From positions 1 through 16,366 of the forward strand of contig DATFWQ010000283.1 of the NCBI GenBank assembly GCA_035259145.1: a stretch of 16,366 bases of DNA. The letters run 5' to 3'. The notes below the pieces were generated by a model. The model was given only the letters and a program-made list of their open reading frames with translations. It was not told the origin of the DNA and ran no database searches. Shown piece after piece: positions 7,025 to 12,993 of this stretch. Both the position numbers and the translations under genes were made by a program. The DNA is from CF-161 sp035259145 (GTDB taxonomy: Bacteria > Chloroflexota > Dormibacteria > Dormibacterales > Dormibacteraceae). Every line of letters starts with the position of its first letter. The stretch's first letter is position 1.

Positions 7025-7039
7025 TGCTCCAGAAGCAGC

Positions 7040-7045
7040 GGGAGG
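7040..7045 (+). promoter_or_regulatory. Ribosome binding site choosing ATG 7051
   Basis: GGGAGG lies five bases before ATG 7051. The in-frame ATG at 7024 has no such site and sits on the opposing -35 element, so the shorter protein is preferred. Confidence 0.65.
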
Positions 7046-7050
7046 CCGAG

Positions 7051-8589
7051 ATGGTCATGGAAGCGCGGCGTGCGAAGCCTGCAGACGTCCCTGAGGGCGT
7101 TCGCCTTGTGCCTTTCAATGGCCGGGAAGGAGACCTCGCCGGGCAGGACGAGGCGCTGACCCGCGGCAGCGGACACGATGACCTGCGGGACTGGCTGCAG
7201 CTCGTCGACGCGGCTGGCGAGCTGCGGACGCTCGAGGGCGTCGACTGCGAGGAGAACATCGGGCGCGTCGCCGAGATGCTCCACCACACCGATGGGGCGC
7301 CGGCCGTGCTCTTCGACCGGATACCCGGCTACCGGCCGGGTTACCGAATCCTGGTGAATGCGCAGGGGGAGCGCCGCCGGCTGGCGATCAGCCTGGGCCT
7401 ACCTGTCGACATCGGCACCTGGGAGCTGATGGACAGGTGGGAGCGGCTGATGGACGAGACGAAACCGCTGCCCGTCGAGACGGTGGACACGGGGCCGGTC
7501 GGCGAGAACGTTTTCGAGGGGGAGGCCGTCGACCTGCTCAAGTTTCCCACGCCCCTCTGGCATCCCCAGGACGGCGGGCGCTACCTGGGTACGGGCGACG
7601 CCGTCATAACGCGTGACCCCGACAGCGGCTGGATCAACACGGGTACCTACCGCGTCATGGTGCACGACAGGAACCACACGGGACTCTACATCTCGCCAGG
7701 CAAGCACGGCCGCATCCACCGCGACAAGCACTTCGAGCAGGGGAAGCCGCTGCCGGCTGTGGTGCTGGTGGGCATGGACCCGCTCATCTTCATAGCCAGC
7801 GCCCTGGAAATGGCACCCGGCCTGAGCGAGCTGGAATGGGTAGGCGGCATGCGGGGGCGGCCGTTGCAATGCATGCGCGGCGGGCACACCGGCCTACCCA
7901 TCCCGGCCCGCGCGGAGATCGCTCTGGAAGGCTTCCTGCACCCCGATGAACAGCGTCTGGAGGGCCCGTTCGGGGAGTGGACGGGCTACTACGCATCGGC
8001 CAGCCGCCAGGAGCCCGTCTTTGAGGTGAAGGCCCTGTATCACCGCAACGATCCGATCATCCTGGGGGTGCCACCGGAGAAACCGCCCTACGAGGCGCAC
8101 AGGTTCCGGCAGTACCTCCGAAGCGCAAATCTTCGCCGCGAACTGCGTCTGGCCGGGATCCCCGACGTGACGGCCGCCTGGTGCCATGGCGTCGGCGGCT
8201 GCCGGCTCTTCAACGTGGTCGCGATCAAGCAGCGCTACCCCGGTCACGCTCGCCAGGCCGGCCACGTGGCGGCCCAGTGCCGGACGGGTGCCTACCTGGG
8301 CCGGATCGTGGTGGTCGTGGACGACGACATCGACGTCTCCGACCTGGACGAGGTGATCTGGGCCGTCTGCACTCGTTCCGACCCCGAGCGCTCGATCGAC
8401 ATCATCAAGCGGGCCTGGAGCGGCCCGCTCGACCCGGCCATCCGTCCAGGAGAGAAAGGCTTCAACTCGCGGCTCATCATCGACGCTACCCGGCCCTGGG
8501 AGTGGAGGGACGAGTTTCCGCCCGCGATCGGTCCGCTGCCCGAAGAGAAGCAAATCACCCGCGATCGCTGGTCATGGATACTTTCGTGA
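7051..8589 (+). CDS. UbiD-family (prenyl-FMN) decarboxylase with complete active site
   Basis: A 512-residue UbiD-family decarboxylase with all key residues visible. WINTGTYR (194-201) supplies metal-ligand Asn196 and active-site Arg201, PGKHGRIH gives His219, IALEGFL gives Glu293, and EGPFGEWTGY gives Glu304 and Glu309. These match Fdc1 N168, R173, H191, E233, E277 and E282. It should bind prenyl-FMN, a divalent metal and K+, and decarboxylate an aromatic or alpha,beta-unsaturated acid. I chose ATG 7051 for its GGGAGG site; an ATG at 7024 would add nine residues. It is transcribed divergently from the catabolic operon and overlaps the GntR gene at its stop (TGATG), so enzyme and regulator are co-translated. 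It is only distantly similar to the other UbiD here, so they probably act on different substrates. Substrate unknown; family call very secure. Confidence 0.93.
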   Translation: MVMEARRAKPADVPEGVRLVPFNGREGDLAGQDEALTRGSGHDDLRDWLQLVDAAGELRTLEGVDCEENIGRVAEMLHHTDGAPAVLFDRIPGYRPGYRILVNAQGERRRLAISLGLPVDIGTWELMDRWERLMDETKPLPVETVDTGPVGENVFEGEAVDLLKFPTPLWHPQDGGRYLGTGDAVITRDPDSGWINTGTYRVMVHDRNHTGLYISPGKHGRIHRDKHFEQGKPLPAVVLVGMDPLIFIASALEMAPGLSELEWVGGMRGRPLQCMRGGHTGLPIPARAEIALEGFLHPDEQRLEGPFGEWTGYYASASRQEPVFEVKALYHRNDPIILGVPPEKPPYEAHRFRQYLRSANLRRELRLAGIPDVTAAWCHGVGGCRLFNVVAIKQRYPGHARQAGHVAAQCRTGAYLGRIVVVVDDDIDVSDLDEVIWAVCTRSDPERSIDIIKRAWSGPLDPAIRPGEKGFNSRLIIDATRPWEWRDEFPPAIGPLPEEKQITRDRWSWILS

Positions 8590-9377
8590 TGCAGCCGGCC
8601 TCGAACGATTCGATGACGTTCACCACGATCCGCTCGTCGCGGGCGTCGACGCAAGTGGTCGCCCAGATCCGGGATGCCATCATGGCCGGCCGGTACGTTC
8701 AGGGGGACAGGTTGCCTACAGAGCGCGAGATGGCGCGCCAGTTCGGCGTCAGCAGGGTGACCATCCGTGACGCGCTGCGGGCCCTGGAGGCCGGCGGCCT
8801 CATCGAGGTCCGGGTCGGCGGCCTCGGGGGCCCTTACGTCGCACAGCCCGATCCGCTCCGCCTGGCGGAGAGCCTGCGGACCCACCTGCACATGCAGGGG
8901 AGCACGTTCGCGGAGCTGGCGGAGGCGCGGCTGGCGCTGGAGACGACCGCGGCCAGGCTGGCTGCCGAGCGAGCCGAAGACGACGACCTCGCCGCGATGC
9001 GTGCTGCTCTGGAGGAGCTTCCCGGCGAGGGCGGCACCGCCGGCCAGAGCGTCGACTTCCACACTGCACTGGTCCGGAGCGCTCACAACTCGGCGCTGCT
9101 TACCATGTTTCTGGCGACCCGTGTGCTGCTTCAGGAAGCGTTCAACACCCTTCACGCGCGCCAGCCGGACATGGCCGAGGTGGCTCACCGCGTCCACCGG
9201 CAGCTCTACGAAGCCATCGAGCGGCGTGACGGCGAGCTCGCGGTCCGGCTCATGCGAGACCACCTTTACGAGTTTGCTGCCAGGGCGGAGCGCGCCCAAC
9301 GTGCGGCCGGGCGCCGGCCAGCTCGCGCAGCCGGCGATGCACGCGTCTCCGCTACACGGGAAACGCGAGGGACTTGA
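8589..9377 (+). CDS. GntR-family transcriptional regulator, FadR/FCD subfamily
   Basis: A 262-residue cytosolic DNA-binding regulator. The winged helix-turn-helix (about 20-85) contains GDRLPTEREMARQFGVSRVT and RDALRALEAGGLIEVR. The C-terminal FCD ligand domain (about 105-230) is all-helical, with likely metal or ligand residues in VDFHTALV (Asp156, His158), VHRQLYEAI (His203) and MRDHL (His225). The FCD class usually binds a small carboxylic acid, fitting a catabolic cluster. Its ATG shares a base with the UbiD stop (TGATG), implying coupling; an in-frame ATG at 8574 is the alternative start and has no better ribosome site. The last 25 or so residues are Ala/Arg-rich and overlap the end of the convergent EutA-like gene by 26 bases. 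It probably controls its own operon and the divergent one through the motif at 7007-7016 (inference). Confidence 0.9.
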   Translation: MQPASNDSMTFTTIRSSRASTQVVAQIRDAIMAGRYVQGDRLPTEREMARQFGVSRVTIRDALRALEAGGLIEVRVGGLGGPYVAQPDPLRLAESLRTHLHMQGSTFAELAEARLALETTAARLAAERAEDDDLAAMRAALEELPGEGGTAGQSVDFHTALVRSAHNSALLTMFLATRVLLQEAFNTLHARQPDMAEVAHRVHRQLYEAIERRDGELAVRLMRDHLYEFAARAERAQRAAGRRPARAAGDARVSATRETRGT

Positions 9378-10818
9378 CGACCACCGGGACGACGCCCGCC
9401 GGCTGTATGACGTCACCCACGTCGAGATAGTCGAGCTCGCGCAGCTCAAGCCCATCGAGGCACGCCAACCGTGCCTGCGGCGCGAACTCCTCGACGAGGA
9501 TGGCGCCGAGCGACCTGCCCACGTCGGCGTCGAGCGCCAGCACCAGCGGCACTCCGCCGGCGAGCGAACCAGGCAGCGCCGCGGCGAGACCCCCGGCCAG
9601 AGACCGTAGGCGGCCATACTGGGGGTCCCCCACCCAGCTCAGCGCCACCGCGACCGGGGCTTCACCCTCGACCAGGTCCAGGCGGCGGAGGCCGCTGCGG
9701 ACCGCTGCCTCGACGGTGCCGGGAGCGCCGCTGGAACCGGCAGCCGCGCGGGCATCCACCACCGGCAGGTTCCGCAGAGGCAGCACCCCACCGCCTGAGA
9801 CGTAAACCGTGTTGCCGCTGAGCTCGATCGTGAACTGTGACGCACCGATGGCGGTGGCCCTGATTCCCCCCTCCGCCAGCACCACCGGGGCTCCTGGTAA
9901 GGCTCCGGCTGTCGAGGCCGCTCGCACGGCCTCGGCCAGCTCCGGCGCCAGGTCACCGAAGCGGCGCCGCTGCTGCCCGCGCAGGTATTCGGCCACGCCG
10001 CCGGAGAACGTGAGCAGCGTCGGCAGGCGGCCACCGAGGTCGAGGGGTGGCGTGCGCAAGAGATCGGGGTCGGAGCCCCCGCCGGCAGCGGCCGACAACG
10101 CGTTCGCCATTGCTCCTGCGAGGCGTTTCCGTTCCGCCGGCCCGAGGCGCACACCGGGCTCGAGGGGCAGACCAAGCCTGCTCGCGTACACAGACGAGGC
10201 CGGCTCGACGCGAGCAACCTCTCCCTCCTCTGACAGCACCACGAGCCTGGCTCCGGCCGCTACAGCCGCGGTCGCGACGACGTGCCCCGCCTGGATCAGC
10301 GCGAGCTTGCTGGTGCCGCCCCCCAGGTCAAGGTGGAGCAGCACCTCCCCCGGCTGCTCGGCGGACAGGGCGACCGCGCCAGAGCCGTGCGCCGCCAGGA
10401 TCGCCTCGAGATTGTCGCCGGCCGAAACGCAGACGAAGCGGCCGCCCTCGGCGCTGAAGAGCTCCGCAAGCGCGCGGGCATTGCGGCGCTCGAGCGCCGC
10501 GCCGGTGAGTATCACGGCGCCTGTGTCCACGGCGTCCGGCGCCAGCCCAGCCCGCCGATAGGCCCGACGCACGAACGTGCCCAGCGCATCGGCGTCGATG
10601 AGCCCGCCATCGCGGAATGGCGTGAGCAGGATGGGCGACCGGTGGATCGCCTGGCGCCGCACCACTACGAACCTGCTGGACAGGGACTGGGCCAGTCGCT
10701 GCAGACGCAGTCGCGAGAACAGGAGGTGCGAGGTCGACGAGCCGATGTCCACGCCGACGGACGTCAACTCGACGTTGTCCAGCTCCCACGTGAGCGACTT
10801 CTCCGAGGGGTCGTTCAA
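9352..10818 (-). CDS. eutA: EutA-family ASKHA ATPase (ethanolamine ammonia-lyase reactivating factor family), orphan
   Basis: A 488-residue protein of the EutA family, actin/Hsp70-fold ATPases that eject damaged cobalamin from ethanolamine ammonia-lyase. Family marks are SVGVDIGSSTSHLLFSRL (20-37, phosphate 1), IHRSPILLTPF (58-68), AVDTGAVILTGAA (96-108), LHLDLGGGTSKLAL (161-174, phosphate 2), TFSGGVAEYL (270-279, adenosine loop) and GIRATAIGASQFT followed by LSGNTV (318-337). The length is normal. The start is TTG 10818, overlapping the bicupin TGA (TTGA); about 18 residues before the first DIG motif is typical. No eutB, eutC or other Eut or B12 gene is in the window. The co-directional bicupin and the neighbouring UbiD genes suggest it services another enzyme, perhaps by ATP-driven cofactor exchange (inference). 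Family assignment is firm, target unknown. Confidence 0.88.
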   Translation of the reverse strand: MNDPSEKSLTWELDNVELTSVGVDIGSSTSHLLFSRLRLQRLAQSLSSRFVVVRRQAIHRSPILLTPFRDGGLIDADALGTFVRRAYRRAGLAPDAVDTGAVILTGAALERRNARALAELFSAEGGRFVCVSAGDNLEAILAAHGSGAVALSAEQPGEVLLHLDLGGGTSKLALIQAGHVVATAAVAAGARLVVLSEEGEVARVEPASSVYASRLGLPLEPGVRLGPAERKRLAGAMANALSAAAGGGSDPDLLRTPPLDLGGRLPTLLTFSGGVAEYLRGQQRRRFGDLAPELAEAVRAASTAGALPGAPVVLAEGGIRATAIGASQFTIELSGNTVYVSGGGVLPLRNLPVVDARAAAGSSGAPGTVEAAVRSGLRRLDLVEGEAPVAVALSWVGDPQYGRLRSLAGGLAAALPGSLAGGVPLVLALDADVGRSLGAILVEEFAPQARLACLDGLELRELDYLDVGDVIQPAGVVPVVVKSLAFPV

Positions 10819-11900
10819 GCGCGGCTGCCGTGCAGCAACTGCTCCATACGCGGCTCCATGGCGCGGCTCCGCAGCTCGTCTACGTACAGGTCGTGGATTC
10901 GGGGATCCTGGTTCTCGTACTCGATCTGGCAGCCGCCATCCCTGACGTCCACGTCCATCCCCATGAACGTCTTCCGCTTGTCAGCCGAAAACGGGTAACG
11001 GAGGCCGCCGAACGCGACCGCGAGGTAGCGAGCCGGCGCCGAGCTGGTGTTGAAGTGCTGATGGAACATCATGTCGGGCGGTGCGTAGACGCTGCCATGC
11101 CGCCAGTCGAAGCGCACGAAGTCCCGGTCGCCCTCGTACCAGAGCAGCGAGTATCCATGCCCTGTGACGGGGAAGATGTGAAAGTCGGCTCCGTGCCGGT
11201 GGCCCTTCTTGTAGGTGCCCACCGGCATCTCGGACATGTGGGCGTGCATCGTGCCGTCCGCGAGCACGAACATGATGTTGGAGCCGCCCGCGCCCCGTGC
11301 CTTCCACTCGCGAAGCTCGAAACCCGCCAGGTCGGGCACGAAGTTGGTCTCCCACTGGTGCCGGCCCGGGCGGGCAGCGATGAGGTTGCCCTCGCCGCGA
11401 TAGTGCGAGTCGCCGCCCCACCTCTCCGGGAATGCGTACGGATTGCCGAAGACGAAGTCCAGGTTGTGAAACGCCTTCAGGACAAGCGGCAGGGTGGTCG
11501 TGGAGACCAACCTGGCCGGCCGGCTCCCGCTGCTGTTGAAGTGGCGGTAGCGGGCGTTTAGAGGTAGTGCGAAGAGGCTCCTGGCGCCCCACTCGAAGGA
11601 GCGGGCTTCGCATGACGGCGTCTCCAGGCTGGTGCTGCCCTGGCCGTCGAGGACGTAAACGACCTCTTCGAAGAGGTGACGCTGCGGCTCCGTCTCACCG
11701 CCGGGCGGGATCTCGAGCACGTAGCAATCGAGGAAGTCGCCGCGGCCCCTGGTCAGTGCGTAGGCGCCGAGAGCCCCCATCCTCGCCCAGGGCTTCACCT
11801 CGACAGTCATGAGATCGATCCCGAAGTCATCGACGATGGGCACGCCCTCGGACTCGATGAAATCCCGGTGTGGGTCGATCAGGTATCGCGGCGAGGTCAT
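10815..11900 (-). CDS. Bicupin (two-cupin-domain) protein 2
   Basis: A 361-residue protein with two cupin barrels, unlike bicupin 1 outside the motifs. Domain 1 (about 55-145) has RHLFEEVVYVLDGQG, with His75 and Glu79; the first motif His is Gln73, and His120 is in RYRHF. Domain 2 (about 205-305) has HRH (234-236), PVTGHG and FHQHF (His280, His282), with no Glu at the usual place. Neither barrel has the full three-His-one-Glu set, though domain 2 could bind metal by three His. It starts at ATG 11900 behind a GGGGGA-like site, 27 bases after the substrate-binding-protein stop, and overlaps the EutA start, so the two are translationally coupled. It may be the functional partner of EutA or a sensor or enzyme for the imported compound. 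No reaction can be assigned. Confidence 0.8.
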   Translation of the reverse strand: MTSPRYLIDPHRDFIESEGVPIVDDFGIDLMTVEVKPWARMGALGAYALTRGRGDFLDCYVLEIPPGGETEPQRHLFEEVVYVLDGQGSTSLETPSCEARSFEWGARSLFALPLNARYRHFNSSGSRPARLVSTTTLPLVLKAFHNLDFVFGNPYAFPERWGGDSHYRGEGNLIAARPGRHQWETNFVPDLAGFELREWKARGAGGSNIMFVLADGTMHAHMSEMPVGTYKKGHRHGADFHIFPVTGHGYSLLWYEGDRDFVRFDWRHGSVYAPPDMMFHQHFNTSSAPARYLAVAFGGLRYPFSADKRKTFMGMDVDVRDGGCQIEYENQDPRIHDLYVDELRSRAMEPRMEQLLHGSRA

Positions 11901-11927
11901 TGCAGGATCCCCCGGGATGGGGAACGC

Positions 11928-12941
11928 TCAGCCGCCGACCTTTCGGTCCTGAGCGCTCTTCACGAACGAGGCGTCGAGGATCTTCGACACCTTGAAGTCC
12001 GCGAGCTTGCTGTTGTTGACCTTGAGCACGTCGATCGCCGCCTGGTACTGCTCTGGCCTCGGGGTCGGGTACTGGGGAAAGATCTCTCTGACGTAGAAGT
12101 TGTACGTGTCCTTCATGATGGCCGCGTCGTTGTTGACCTTCTCCCACTTGATGAGCACCTGGTCCGTGAAGGGCTCATCCTTGCGGATGCGAGCCAGCGC
12201 CTGGATCAGCGAGTCCACGTACGCCTGGATGACGCTCTTGTGAGCGCGCAGGTAGGCCCCGGTGGTGGCGACCACGGTGTTGGTCGCCGGCAGCTTCTCC
12301 CTGGCCAGGTCGAACAGCACGTGGAAGTTCTGCTGCTGCAGCAGCGTCGACTCCGGCGGCTGGCTCACGCCACCCTGGATGGCACCCGCCCTCAGGGCCG
12401 CGACACGGTTGGCGGCCGACCCGGTCTCGACGATCGTGACGTCCTTGGTCGGGTCGATGCCGTTCTTCTGGAGGCCCGAGCGCGTGGCGATGTCGGCCGA
12501 GCCGCCGAACTTGCTTACGCCAACCTTCTTCCCCTTCAAGTCGGAGAGCGACTGGATGCTGCTCGGCACCATGAACACGTACGGGAAGACCGGCACCAGG
12601 TTGGCCACGATCACGATGTCGCCACCGGCGGCAGCGGCGTTGAGGACATCTGAGCCACCGAGCTGAGCGATCTGGACCTGACCGGAGAGCAGAGCGGGCA
12701 GACCCGTCGCGCTGGCGATGTACTGGAGGGTGACGTCGAGGCCGTTCTTGGCGAAGTAGCCGCCGTCGGCGGCGGCCCAGGGCGCGAGCTCGTCCGGGAT
12801 GATCTCGCTGTACGACACCGAGAGCAGCGTCGGCTGCTGAGACGCCGAGGCGGCGGGAGAGGGCGCGGCACCTCCACACCCGGCGGCGAGGAGCGTCATC
12901 ACCAGCAGAGACACCAGCGGCAGAGGGTTTGGCCTGAACAT
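11928..12941 (-). CDS. ABC-transporter substrate-binding lipoprotein, NMT1/SsuA/TauA-like
   Basis: A 337-residue extracytoplasmic solute-binding protein. The N-terminus is a lipoprotein signal: hydrophobic stretch 7-20 and lipobox LAAGC with Cys22 as the lipidated residue, then an Ala/Ser/Pro linker. The mature part has the NMT1-like pattern: a GYFAKNGLDVTLQY segment near 61-74, GQVQIAQLGGSDVLNA, LKGKKVGVSKFGG, TIVETGS, AALRAGAIQGGV. Relatives bind sulfonates, thiamine precursors, nitrate or aromatic acids such as phthalate. No permease or ATPase lies in the window, so it works with components elsewhere or has lost them. It begins the gene set leading to bicupin 2 and EutA. ATG 12941 has no Shine-Dalgarno, but a TAAGCT hexamer lies nine bases upstream, so initiation may be leaderless. 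Confidence 0.88.
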   Translation of the reverse strand: MFRPNPLPLVSLLVMTLLAAGCGGAAPSPAASASQQPTLLSVSYSEIIPDELAPWAAADGGYFAKNGLDVTLQYIASATGLPALLSGQVQIAQLGGSDVLNAAAAGGDIVIVANLVPVFPYVFMVPSSIQSLSDLKGKKVGVSKFGGSADIATRSGLQKNGIDPTKDVTIVETGSAANRVAALRAGAIQGGVSQPPESTLLQQQNFHVLFDLAREKLPATNTVVATTGAYLRAHKSVIQAYVDSLIQALARIRKDEPFTDQVLIKWEKVNNDAAIMKDTYNFYVREIFPQYPTPRPEQYQAAIDVLKVNNSKLADFKVSKILDASFVKSAQDRKVGG

Positions 12942-12950
12942 CAGTCCATT

Positions 12951-12979
12951 AGCTTAAGCGGGCTCCGGGTACGCGTCAA
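12951..12979 (-). promoter_or_regulatory. Predicted promoter for substrate-binding protein, bicupin 2 and EutA genes
   Basis: TTGACG (12979-12974), a 17-base spacer, then TAAGCT (12956-12951), nine bases before ATG 12941. The 52-base gap after the kdpD stop would otherwise be empty. The -35 is good and the -10 only fair. A near copy of the shared motif (ATGGACTGAT on the minus strand, 12949-12940) follows immediately. Confidence 0.35.
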
Positions 12980-12993
12980 ATTGCCGGGAGGCG

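Noticed and set aside
7024..7050. ATG 7024 as start of the canonical UbiD gene
   Set aside because: No ribosome binding site precedes it and it overlaps the -35 of the divergent promoter. ATG 7051 has GGGAGG five bases upstream.
8181..8588. A longer N-terminus for the GntR regulator
   Set aside because: The extra 130 or so residues are Arg-rich, lie inside the UbiD gene in another frame, and precede an already complete winged-helix regulator.
8292..9617. A 441-codon open frame on the minus strand
   Set aside because: It is antisense to the canonical UbiD and GntR genes, and its translation is low-complexity and Arg/Ser-rich without family motifs.
9352..10818. Reading the region as an ethanolamine-utilisation operon
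   Set aside because: Only EutA is present. No EutB, EutC, shell protein or aldehyde dehydrogenase is seen, and the coupled neighbour is a bicupin.
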